Of a DNA stretch of 64,000 bases, positions 53,955-64,000 are shown piece by piece. Position 1 is the stretch's first letter. Every line of letters begins with the position of its first letter. The translations under genes and the position numbers were made by a program. The notes under the pieces are model-generated. The model had not been told where the DNA came from. It saw nothing but the letters and a program-made list of their open reading frames with translations, and searched no databases. Origin of the DNA: Takakia lepidozioides (lineage: Eukaryota > Streptophyta > Takakiopsida > Takakiales > Takakiaceae); NCBI GenBank assembly GCA_030704615.1, contig CM060732.1, forward strand, positions 20,398,001 through 20,462,000, read 5' to 3'.

Positions 53955-54499
53955 TTAATGTGGCAATAACCAAAACTCTCTTCTGTAATATCTCTCGTAT
54001 ATGCCTGGGTTTCTTTCAAGCTTCAATGCACCCTTGGCTATACTTGAAGTCTCCGTTACCATATAACCATATGGCAAACAAGTCTGAAAAGCTGTTCTTG
54101 GTGTGAGTTTGATCCACAAAATATCCTTTGGAATCCAATTCTTTACCAGTACAAGCTCTTCATGCATATGAGTATAAACATTCACCTTTCTTTCTTCCCA
54201 GCCTTCAAACTCTACTCGTTTAATGGATAGCAATGCTATCACATAAACCAATGTTGGTAACCAACGTGCTCTTCCTCTACAGGCTACCTGATAAATCTTT
54301 ATCACTCCTTTCTCCAGACCCCATTCTGGATCAGCATCATGCACTCGTTAAGAATATTTTCTTTACAACCGTCTGGCAATTCCAAGAACCTTTGAAAGAA
54401 TTGTTTGGACAATCTTTCTTCCTTCGTTCCACAGGGAATTTGATTCACTTCAAATTCTTTAATGGTCCAACCACCATGATCCCACCAGATGCCTGTCAC
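53955..54499 (-). pseudogene. Pre-gag ORF region of retrotransposon 3
   Basis: Two overlapping frames lie between primer site and gag. 54499-54302 begins MTGIWWDHGGWTIKEFEVNQ and 54344-53955 continues DPEWGLEKGVIKIYQVACRG, VNVYTHMHEELVLVKNWIP and TAFQTCLPYGYMV. The join needs a frame change near 54,330. It could be one protein of about 180 residues. Tat-lineage elements such as Ogre carry an ORF upstream of gag; I see no sequence match to confirm kinship. Confidence 0.45.
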
Positions 54500-54518
54500 A
54501 TCTGGTTGTTCATGTCCA

Positions 54519-54540
54519 GGTCCCCAGTATGGTCGCCAAA
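54519..54540 (-). other. Primer-binding site
   Basis: On the minus strand TTTGGCGACCATACTGGGG directly follows the 5' LTR. TGGCG... sites are usual in the Athila/Tat group. The exact tRNA was not determined. Confidence 0.55.
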
Positions 54541-55438
54541 TGTCGCGCGGCTTTTACTCACCCATCCCTTCGCTATTCGAGGCGGAAACTCCAAGATAGA
54601 AGAGTTGGAAATCTCTAAGTACTCAGCCCGCGCAGAACAATCAGTCATGACCTACAGCTAGTGTATCATGGGGGTGTTTCCTATTTGTTTCCCTTTTGGC
54701 ATTCATGTTAGCTATCTTACCATTGATAATTAAGTATCAGTTTGCTTTATCAATCTATTGGATTCCATCAACTCATCCATTCATTCCACAGCTTCACTCA
54801 GATCTCTCTACACAGTGTGATTGTATCGTAAAAGTATCCGATTATGATTTATCAGGTATCAGGCCGAAGCCATTGTGTCTCTAATCTGCTCTACAATATC
54901 ATTACAATTACAAGCCTTGCATATATCAAGCATCTACTCATCATCTCTCTATCTTCACTTCCGTTCTTCATCTCTGCCCGATCCCCTCTCCTCCATGACC
55001 AAGAAGTCCTCCTCCGAATGAATATCCCTAAATTCCCCCCCGTTTCTCCCTTTATCTTCTTCCTACCCGTGGTTCTAACCGTTTCCCTCACTAACCGTCG
55101 TCTGTGAACTAACATGTTCCCTTCGCAGGTGTTGTTCCCCACAGTCGTTCCCTGTCCCTGTCCTGCTCTCCGTTCCCTATGATCGTGACAGCTGTGTCAA
55201 GCTGTGACTGGCTGTGTGAAACTGTGACGGGCTGTGTTGGCTGTGTCGGCTGTGACGACTGTGACGGGCTGTGTTGGCTGTGTCGGCTGTGACGACTGTG
55301 ACGGGTTGTTTGTTGTAACCCCCCTCTACAGTGCGCTGCTGTCACCCCTAAGGCTCCTGTTGGTCTCAGTCTGTGCAAAAATTAAGGGTACCCTACAGAT
55401 CCCGTATAAGTGTCTAAGTCCCCGACAGTCCTCTAACA
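54541..55438 (-). repeat. 5' LTR of retrotransposon 3
   Basis: 898 bp. In minus orientation it starts TGTTAGAGGACTG and ends GCCGCGCGACA. U3 holds about two copies of a 37-bp tandem repeat built of GGCTGTG/GACTGTG units (about 55,190-55,310). Confidence 0.95.
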
Positions 55439-58400
55439 GTTGTGCGCACCCGAGCGGAGAGCTCATCCATCCACCCTGCAGGGAGGGCCTTGCCTGAAAA
55501 TGACATCAAGCAGGTAATTTTTTTTCGCGTCTTCTTCGTGCAGCAATTGAGGGAATTCTTCCGTGTGCTGCAGAATTGCAGGAAGGTAAATTCTGGCTTG
55601 ATTGATTGATTGTCTTGATTGGTTTGCTTGTTTGAGCGAATGAAATTGCTTGTTTTTTGGGATTGGGGGTTTGATCCTGTTTTGATTTTGGGATTCATTC
55701 CAAGGGTTAGCAGATCCCTTAACGTAACTCCATTGTTTGATGCGCATTTCTTCATAGATTAGATATAATCTGTGGTTGGGAAATTTTAATTCCCTAAAAA
55801 CCCTAATCATAGTGATACGTCATCTGTACCCTTTCCCCTCTATATTTTTTTTGTCCATTCATACCGAGTACTATGGTTAGTACGCCCTCGCAACTCTATA
55901 ATAACCAAAACCTAATTTCAATGTTTGATGCTTAGTTAATTTATTACTTCCATTCTGGATACGTCGAAGTGGGGGATAATATGTCATGAATTGTTCTAGC
56001 TCTGGTAAAGACTCAAATTCCATACTTGTTTGTCCATTTACAGTTTTCTAAAACCCTAAAAAACCCTAAACCCTAAACCAAACTCCACTGTTTGATTCAC
56101 ATTCCCTCATATAAATTTTGATACAATCTGTGGTGGGATATTTCATTAACAAATTTTCATAGGTGCCAAGTCATTGTACACTTCCCATATTTTCTTTTCC
56201 ATTCATACCAAGTATATGTTTCAAATGTACCCCAGCAAACTCTTAACCTCAAAAACTAAAACTAATTCCAGCTTGGTTCAATGACTTTATAGCTGAATCT
56301 ACATGACATTCTTCCACAATATTTGATTGTTATATGAACCTTTGTGAATGATCCCTAAATATTTTGAAACATAATTCACATGTTTCATTGAAATCCAACC
56401 TTATTCCATTCAACGTTTTAATCCATCAATTGAAACGTGCAATACAGTTCTGGTACTACTATACTGTAAGCATGGTATGGATGTTCACTTTTCATTGTAC
56501 ATTATCTTCTGATCATCTTTTTATGTCATACATCTATCAATTTATTAATAACTTCATTCAATCGATCTGGTCTTTATAATTTTCTGATTTCTCATTCGAC
56601 TTACCATTCGATGTTACATGAATGGGATTGTGCAACTTCACAAGTTAAATGAACCAATATTCCACCATCGTATTATTATTTAATACCTGAATTAATTTTA
56701 ATTATGTTATATATTAAGTTTGGTCTGGATTTAAGCCAAAAGTCCGGAATTACTTAAAATAGGGTTATTGCTTATGAAAAGAAATTATGGAATTTTACTT
56801 TATTTATAAAAAAATCGGATTTCAGATTTGGCCCAAAAACAATTATGGAATTTATTTTATTTTATTTTATGAAAACGGGTATCCGCCGGCGCATACGATT
56901 TGAGGGCCACTCTCCCCTGTTTTGTTATAAAAATAATTTAAAAAATAACTGTTGTTTATGAAAACGTGTATGCGCCGGCGCATACAAAAATATGAGGGCC
57001 ACTGTCCCTGTTTTGTGGGAAAAAAAAAAAAAAAAACAAAACACATTGTAGCTTCCTCCAGTCATCCTCAAGTTCTTGTGGTGGAGATCAACACTTGGCA
57101 TAGACGCCCGAGCCATGAAGCTATTTGGACTTGGTGAACATGCATTGTGAATAGGATCTACATAACTATGCTGCAAACCTATCTGTTGCAATCCAGGATA
57201 GGTTTCTTCTCTGTGCAGCTCTGCCACTAGTTTGGATTACGCCCTTCGTAAAGATTTTCCAGCTTCTTTCCTTTGTATTCTTTGTATCCTTTGTATTTCC
57301 CTTAGGGATCTTCTGGAGCAAAATTTCCCGATGCCCCGCCTTACAGGGAAATGCCCCCGTACCTAATTAGCGGAAGTACCGAGGGACAGTGACTTCCCCT
57401 ATACATTTCCACGAGCCACAAACATCAATAGCGGGACCCGCCAAACTAACGTGGGTGCACCTATTCTTGTGTGGACGAAGGAATACTCTTATCATCGGTG
57501 GACTTACTATTCTTTCCCCAGAGAAACAAGCAAACAAACAGTCTATTTCTCTTACTGCTTCAGTATCTTTTTTTTTCCTTTTTTTGGAGAACAGGGACGG
57601 TGGCCCTGGATGGAAACTTTATCCGTATCTGTATCTTATCCGTACCGTACGTCGTAGTTCAATAGTCGGGATTCCTTCATTTTTCACTAAATTTTGGAGA
57701 TGATTCTTGTTCATCCCTAATCTGCCCTATAGATACTGCAGATTGAATTCGTCCATCCATTCGTTCAACCGGAAAAATAATCGAAGCAAATTAATTTATT
57801 TGTAATTGGTTCCCTTCAGATAATCAAGGAATCATCACGTAAGGCATAGAAGAATGATTCTACGCCGTACAACGGAATGGATGAATGTCAATACCTTTTT
57901 TCCTCATCCGTTCCAACAGTGCCACTGGGCATGTTGTGTTGGGTGTGAGGGGGGGGATCTGCGATGCGCTCGTCTTTCTCGACTCGCGAGTCTGCGCGCT
58001 TCCTCTCTTCTTTCCTAAAATCTCACTTCACTATCTCCATCGCCGTCCCTCGCTACCAACAAGCGCTGTACAACATTCTCTGAATTTTCGTCTCAGAAAC
58101 GGCTCATTTCAAGCGCGATTGTCTTCGAAGTGGCTGCGTGGAGCTGCTGGATTAACAGCAATTGTTTTCCCTTTCTACTGTGCAACAATTTCACTGTGCC
58201 CTCCCAAATTTGAGTAAGAGTTCCGCCCGAATATCCTAGAGCCTATGTTCATGACAACCCGTCTGGTCGCTGATCCAAGTTCAGTTTCGGGGACTGCTCT
58301 TTTCTGAGTGTTGATTGGAGGCTCGCAAACGTATTTTGCATCCCATAGCCCCATTCACCTGTCTCGTCTCAATTCAATCTTCGCTGTGGCCATTCTCAGC

Positions 58401-58740
58401 GGCGAAATCATTAGATTCAGCACGTGTCCTGTATGTCAGAGAGAATTGTGAGAGACCTAGCAACTTGTCATGTCTGTCAGAGAAAGATAATAATCTCTTT
58501 GGTCTGTAGTCGATGTGGTACGAGAGGCCGTTACCTGCAATCCATGCCATCTCTTTCTCTCTCACTCTCACTCCTCTCTCTCTCCTTATGAAGGACAATT
58601 TTGTGGCCCATCATCACCCACGGCTACAGTGGGGATGAACTATCACTCACGGTTAGCAGCCTTCTCGTAAGGTTTTGCTGTTAATTCTAGCTCAAGCGCC
58701 GTTTTTTCGGTTTGATACTCTCTTTCGGTTCTGTGTAGTT
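55439..58740. other. Intergenic/upstream region of the F-box gene
   Basis: No coding gene. It contains a diverged duplication (about 55,725-55,930 and 56,078-56,290), telobox motifs AAACCCTAAA at 56050-56080, two copies of a GCGCCGGCGC palindrome (56879-56896, 56968-56985) and a poly-A run at 57,020. The promoter and leader of the F-box gene should lie in its right part (after 57,900), where CT-rich plant leader-like sequence is seen (58,540-58,580). Confidence 0.5.
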
Positions 58741-58741
58741 G

Positions 58742-58832
58742 GTAAGTTTCGTGCTGTAGCCTCTGGGCCTTCCGCGGACGTATTATATAACTTTCTGTTT
58801 CCTTCTCCCTGCCTATCTCTCTCTCTCTTCAG
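58742..58832 (+). other. 5' UTR intron of the F-box gene
   Basis: Donor GTAAGT at 58742 after TAGTTG. A CT-rich tract (TCTCTCTCTCTCTTCAG) forms the acceptor three bases before the ATG at 58836. Confidence 0.65.
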
Positions 58833-58835
58833 GAA

Positions 58836-61800
58836 ATGTCTTCTTACACCACCAGCAACTCCGAGTTACTGGAGCTGTCCCCAGATGCACTCACAAGTGT
58901 GCTACAGAAGCTTGGCTATGAAGATCTGCTTACGGTCAGTGCTACCTGTCGGACGTTACACCAGCTATCCAGTCAGGACACAATTTGGTTTGATCTATGC
59001 AAGCAGTGGGAGGGTCAGGTGGATCTGAAGGCCTGGCTTCCCCGAATGAAGAATGCAAGTTCTCTTTTTCGATTGCTACTTTCTTTCGACAAATTGGTGG
59101 GGTCATGGAGTGCCCAAGAGCTTGGTCCCCGCGGCGGCTTGCTTTACGTTACCTGGGTACATTTGAATTTTCCCACCTGTTTCTCGTTTCGCCAGTGGTT
59201 CAGGAGCTTTTATATGAGGAGCTTTCTCGGAAAAGTTATGTGCATTCTTAGTTGTACATTCCAATTGATTTGTTTTTGTGCCTCGAGAATGCAGACAGGT
59301 GTCTACTCAATGTGCTCTCAGGATTTACTTCTGTGCTTCTCACCTGTCTGTATTTCGCCCCTTCACATGCTCCTGTAACTCTGAAAAACTTCACCTTCTA
59401 CTTGGTATCAATTGGGAAACAGAGGTTGCTATTTGTGCCAATGACATCCACATGTGAACTTACCCTCTATCATGCCTTCCCACTTGATAGAATCCCTTCT
59501 GTTGTTTCCTTAGAGGAGATCTCTTTGCAACGACCTTGTAATCATGTGTGGTGAAAGTTTGTGTAATGACTGTCTTTTTCATAATGCAGGGAGATGTGTC
59601 CCTGACGGGTTCCAGAGTATTACCCCAGCCTGCAGGTACAACTTTTCTTTGTAGTTGAATCTAGTATTTAAAGCTGTAGGGTATCAGCTGTTTGGCCAAA
59701 TTGGATTTCTCTCTGGCTGATATATATATCAAGGTAACTCACACTACTGGAGTGAGCCCCTCACAAAGGTAGTGCCTATTCCCTATGTTTCCGTCCAGAC
59801 TGGGCACAGGGTCTATGGCTACCAGGCGCAAACAAAGTCTTATGAGTACATACACTTGCTGTTCATGTTATATGAGCAGTCTCATGAACATTCCTGTCGT
59901 CCGGACAAATGGCCACCATTTTGTGTGTTTGTGAAATGTACTCATAAGATGTTGTGTGTGTGAGAGATGATGTACTGATAAGACTCTGTTTGCGGTAGCC
60001 TTGGGGCCATAGACCCCACGACCAGTTGGGCCGGAAAACCAGGGGACCAAAAACTACCTTTGTGAGGGGCTCACTCCAGTAGTGTGATTTACCTTGATAC
60101 AAACAATTAGTTCGGGCTTTCCAGATATCCTTTAGGAAGCCTTTGATGGATTAAATGGTACTCAACGCAGCCTCGGGGCCATAAACTATATATATATATA
60201 TTTCTATGCCCACCCACCCTCCCTCCCTCCCACAAGAACATAGTTACAAGTGCCACCATCATTTGAACAGGGGACCTGAAATTCACGCGATTGTTCGAAG
60301 TAGTTGGATTGAGTGACGGATCTTCAAAGGTGGAGTTCATCACAATGCATACCACGGGGAATCAGATCCGGCTACCTGGAGCAGTGGTCTGGTCTTCCAC
60401 AACCCAGGATGAGTTTCACTTGGAAATGTATGGGCTAGGAGAACATGTCGGCCTGCGAGGTCATGGAGTGAGTGTCTTCACATCACGTTTATTTCACACT
60501 CCTTTGTCTGACTGGTTGTGGTAACTATGATAGTAGAATACCCATGTGTGTTACTCAGCTGCATCAGTGTTCTTTCTGAATTATCTCAATGGTTGGGTTC
60601 CAGGACCTCTACTATTCAATGTCACTCGTAGGTTCGTCACCAACTAGAGCAAGCTTGCTCTTAAGTACAAAGGTGTTGTCAGCCCCATACTGACATTGTC
60701 TTCCACCTGGGATAGATTGTACATTGTGGGATCAATAGCCACAACACAAATGCTTCCCATGTGATGGCAAAGCATTCCCTCCTTTCCCACTCGTTCTCTT
60801 TTCCTCCAAGTTCAGAGAGGTGTATATTCCTGTCTCAGGTCTTGTCCTCCATCTCTCTGCTACTTTAGGCAAACAACGTCTTATGAGTACATTCTCTGCT
60901 ACTTCAGGCTATGGCAAACACCGTCTCATGAGTACATTCTCTCTGCTACTTTATGTCCTCTTTGACCTCCACACTTCAACTGGCAGTGCAACCATAGCAA
61001 AGGTTTGTGGAGCCATCAACGTCTAAATCTCTATCCTCTCTACACTGCTTGTCTCTGTCTCATCCCTTTGAAGATGCCCTGAAGTGGATGTTGTAGACTA
61101 GTGTGACATTTCTACCAAACTATTTCTTGTGGTAGTAGACACAAGACAAATCATAGGAAATGTTGACAGACATGATACCAACGATCTCAAATTTCTGCAG
61201 ACAACTGGCGCTGCTTCATGGGAAGCACCTTTGCTTTACAATTGCGCCTTTATTGATCTTCTCCGTGGCTAGGGAAAGGTCCAAAGGACTTGCATCATCC
61301 TGCATAACAATCAGCTCTGATTGTTAGCATTTTCAAGTTCGTGTTTGTCCGGAGTAATCTTATCTCTGGATCGTTGTTCAATAGGAGGCAGAAAATGTGG
61401 ATGTCATTGCCATGAGGAGGAGGCTTGAAGATGATCCTTCCAACAGAAGGGCAGATATAGACGGAGTGGCGATCCACTTCGGCAGAAATCTGGCTAACCT
61501 TATGATGCCTGAAAGAGAAGAAGACAGGCAGCACCAGAATAATATGCGCGCGCAAATGCAGCAGCATCTTTTGCTGCACAATTTAGCCTTGGGAGCTGAA
61601 CCCCACCCACTCATGATGCCTCTGCCTTGGGGCCCTGCTGACCATGGCCAGGTAAGAGTGTTGCTGTCTCGTAGGAAGTTTGGGAGACTTTTAAGCATGT
61701 GATATTCGAATGATAAGAATGCCGTCTATTGGGTTAAATGTTTCAGGAATGACTAAGCATGGTATTCTCACAAGTCAGATCTATAGGTTTTTGCAGCTCT

Positions 61801-63781
61801 AAGGAGTTGTTTGTCTCTCAAATGTTCATGTAATTAAAGCTGCATTGTGATAAAAGGTATGCTGTGCATCTCCTTTTGAGGAGAGTGAGAACTGTTCTCT
61901 GTACTCCAAGCACGCCTAAAGCAATGTCAGCCTTCGGTCAAGATGGTCAAGAACCTTTTAAATCCAAAGTGGGGAGCTTTCTTGAGCTCACTTGTGTTAG
62001 TTAGGTTCTCTCTCTCTCTCTTTCTCTTTAGCTTTGTCTCCTCCAGTTTTGTTTGAATTGAATGCTAAAACTTTGTCTTGGCTGAGTCTTCCGGTGTTGA
62101 CACAGAAACTCAGTATATGTCTGATCCCTCTGTCAGGAATTGATGAAGTCGGTGGGGTGTTACGACATTTCCTGTGATAGAACATATGGCTGATTTTTGC
62201 GATTACTCTTAGATTGACCTCCTCAGTTAGAATACAGCATCTTTTCTGGTTTCTTTCTTCTTCATGTTTTGTTTCCTCTTTATGTTCTGACTGGCTACTT
62301 CACTTGATGGTTTGTCCTCTTTTTTGTTGTTTCTTTGCTCGTGCCTTTGTTATCAACTTGGAAAGTTCTCCTTCACCTTAGATGTGGCTTTCTCAATATT
62401 TATTTTTGGTATCTTTTAACTGTGAGCTCAGAGTTTGGTAGGCTCTCACATATATACATATACATATATATATATATATATATTTTCTTCACCTTAGATG
62501 TGGCTTTCTCAATATTTATTTTTAGTATCTTTTAACTGTGAGCTCAGAGTTTGGTAGGCTCTCACATATATACATATACATATACATATATATACATATA
62601 TATATATTTGTATGAATGGGTACACCTAGATTTAGCTGAAGTTGCAAAGCAATGATTTCTGAGGAGCACTTTCTACGCAGGGTGACAATGTTAGATGCTG
62701 TCTCTATTGGTTGACATACCAAAAGGTTCTAAGTGTATCACGGCCTTTTCTCTTTGCTGCTAATTTGATGGATATTTATGTGGAGGTGCAGCGGGAGACC
62801 ACAATGGGGCAGAGGGCAATGCAGTACCTGCTGGGGCTTGCTTCATTTGGGAACAACCGGCCTACATCTTCTGGTATCACCTCTTTTCTCTCTGTTCAAA
62901 GCTTTACAAGCCAACTATGGAAATTACTGAAGTTACTGAATATACTTCCATGCAGTCACCTGGTAGTGTAACATTCCTTGTTTTAGCATACCTATGTCAG
63001 GCTGAGCTGTGAAATGTTGCAAGGAGAACTTGACAAACAATAGATCTTATGCCATTATCAGTCAGTAATTCGGTGGGGTTGCCCATAAGTGATGATAGAG
63101 ACAGAAGAGAGTCCAGAGAAGCTCCGAGGGGCCTAATTCTAATGCTCTGCCAGATTCATGAAGTGTTTGCCTTGCTATGTCCGGAGACGGAGTGCCTTAT
63201 GCAGGCATGCAGCTAACCATTTGGACTGACGACCTTTGGCAACAAGCAGTCTCTGAAAAGACAGTAGCTCCTCGTTACTGTGCAATATATTGGACAGGAG
63301 AAATAGAATTGGTCTTATGTCTGCCCTTCATCTCACATATTGGACTAGTCCTTTTTGTTGAGATAAACTATGTCACCTGCTTGTGTCAAACCAGAGATTT
63401 TGTAAACTAACTCTCAACGGCCCAACACCTGCTGGGGGAATGTGGAAATGTGGTGAACAATCCAAAAGCGATGAAAATGCTATAGTAGGGTTGTGAAGGA
63501 GAATCACAGAGAGAAAGCGCAAGGGTAAAAAATATGAGATAAATGCATTGCATGGAATCGTACTGTTATTTCATTGTATGGGAGTGGTCCAGCAGGAAGG
63601 ACAGGTGGCAGACATGGAAGAGGGGAGGTGTGGCAGTCCGCCTACAAAAGGCTCTCCATCCAACCTGCCAAACCTGGGCAGGAGCTTGCTGGGCTCTGGA
63701 GTGGAATATATGGTCCGCATGGCCTTGAAATTGTCACTGTTTCCTACACCAATGAGCACATAGTTGCTACTAAGGTTTTGG
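58836..63781 (+). CDS. F-box protein, At5g39450-like (3' end outside the window)
   Basis: Six coding exons with matching phases: 58836-59156, 59590-59635, 60271-60467, 61385-61651, 62792-62873 and 63596-63781. A further acceptor (CCCTGCAG) ends exactly at the window edge. Exon 1 holds the F-box (residues about 10-52: LELSPDALTSVLQKLGYEDL, CRTLHQLSSQDTIWFDLC), the Skp1-binding motif of SCF ubiquitin ligases. Then FRLLLSFDKLVGSW, GSRVLPQPAG, LFEVVGLSDGSSKVEF and, in exon 6, LAGLWSGIYGPHGLEIVTV agree with the plant At5g39450/At3g12350 F-box family. The protein should present a target, as yet unknown, for ubiquitination. No stop or frameshift, so it appears functional. Exon 4 encodes a Gln/His/Met-rich stretch. 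Small exons between 4 and 6 may be missed. Confidence 0.85.
59729..60097. mobile_element. Foldback MITE in F-box intron 2
   Basis: 369 bp bounded by TA dinucleotides. The arms start TCAAGGTAACTCACACTACT and are inverted at the right end. The inverted similarity continues with mismatches for about 130 bp on each side (GGGTCTATGGC, AGTCTTATGAGTAC). A TA duplication and long inverted repeats suggest a Tc1/mariner-type or foldback element. Related fragments occur at 60,130-60,190 and 60,858-60,943. Confidence 0.8.
60858..60943 (+). repeat. Short tandem repeat related to the foldback MITE
   Basis: Two units CTGCTACTT(T/C)AGG...CAAACA(A/C)CGTCT(T/C)ATGAGTAC in intron 3, similar to 59,815-59,855 in the MITE. 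Confidence 0.6.
62371..62604 (+). repeat. 117-bp tandem duplication in F-box intron 4
   Basis: CTTCACCTTAGATGTGGCTT...CTCACATATATAC occurs twice, 117 bp apart, each copy ending in a (TA)n/(CATATA)n run. One substitution (TTTTGG/TTTTAG) lies in the body. Confidence 0.9.
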
Positions 63782-64000
63782 GTATATACTCTCTCTCCTC
63801 TCTTTCTATCTCCAGTCTCTCCCTGCCCACTAGGTAGTCTACTAAATGGGTGAACTTGATATGGGAGTAGATTAACGTCTCTGTGACCAAATGCGGGCCT
63901 TGTGACCCCTCGCCTATGTTTGTTTGACCTGAAACAGTTTGCGGTAGTGCCTTGTGATTTAGAGAAGGGGTCCCCTCCTTACACAGGCCATTCCCTGCAG

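Larger units (their letters stand above)
42358..55438 (-). mobile_element. Athila/Tat-like Ty3/gypsy LTR retrotransposon 3 (13.1 kb)
   Basis: Two closely similar LTRs (TGT...ACA) enclose, on the minus strand, a tRNA-type primer site, a pre-gag ORF, gag, protease, RT, RNase H, integrase, an extra ORF and a polypurine tract. RT motif MPFGLCNAPATFQR, no chromodomain, great length and extra ORF fit the Athila/Tat group. Coding damage is slight (three in-frame TAGs, one frameshift in integrase, gag and pol in different frames), and the LTRs look almost alike apart from repeat copy number, so it is the youngest element here. Flanks CTGTT and GTTGT do not match as a target duplication. Confidence 0.9.

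Noticed and set aside
42353-55443. Target-site duplication of retrotransposon 3 (CTGTT against GTTGT).
   Set aside because: The five-base flanks do not match in register; only GTT is shared. The duplication may be mutated or lost by recombination.
56050-56080. Interstitial telomere or chromosome end.
   Set aside because: Only three adjacent CCCTAAA-type units; this is telobox scale.

Overview
The window is nuclear DNA of a eukaryote, most likely a green plant of the streptophyte lineage. The evidence is an intron-containing plant-type F-box gene at the right end, plant-style Ty3/gypsy retrotransposons (two with an initiator-Met tRNA primer site, one of the Athila/Tat type) and a plant L1-type LINE. 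Nothing in the sequence fixes the species; an early-diverging plant (bryophyte, lycophyte or charophyte) is only a guess.

Layout. 0-2 kb: a minus-strand ORF pair with a 45-bp coding minisatellite. 2.5-8 kb: a decayed LINE (minus), followed by a tRNA-derived SINE at 8.55-8.77 kb. 10-41 kb: an unusual block of decayed, intron-containing minus-strand genes, split by two Ty3/gypsy elements (16,482-22,712 and about 30,288-36,268). 42.36-55.44 kb: a 13.1-kb Athila/Tat-like LTR retrotransposon (minus) with a complete gag, a nearly complete pol, a pre-gag ORF and a 1,100-codon extra ORF between integrase and the 3' LTR. 58.7 kb to the window end: the only gene that looks functional, an F-box gene of the Arabidopsis At5g39450 type (+), with six coding exons visible and its 3' end outside the window.

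The block at 10-41 kb is the part worth most attention. Read along the minus strand it holds: (i) a DUF7869-type, putatively transposase-like gene (40.5-37.2 kb); (ii) a protein with a Y-x-P-x-S-P-x heptad array resembling the RNA polymerase II CTD (28.6-27.9 kb); (iii) a gene with a ParB/DGQHR-like motif (27.4-23.9 kb), itself split by a 613-bp MITE; (iv) a very acidic exon (23.7-23.1 kb); (v) three tandem FCP1/NIF-like (CTD-phosphatase family) units (16.4-12.2 kb). About twenty copies of a GCGATCGC-centred palindrome, mostly in introns or between exons, are scattered through this block and were not seen elsewhere in the window. I infer that it is the decayed remains of one roughly 18-kb mobile element or gene cassette, but I could not find its terminal repeats. 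Most of its genes carry in-frame stops, so it looks dead here; intact relatives should exist elsewhere in the genome.
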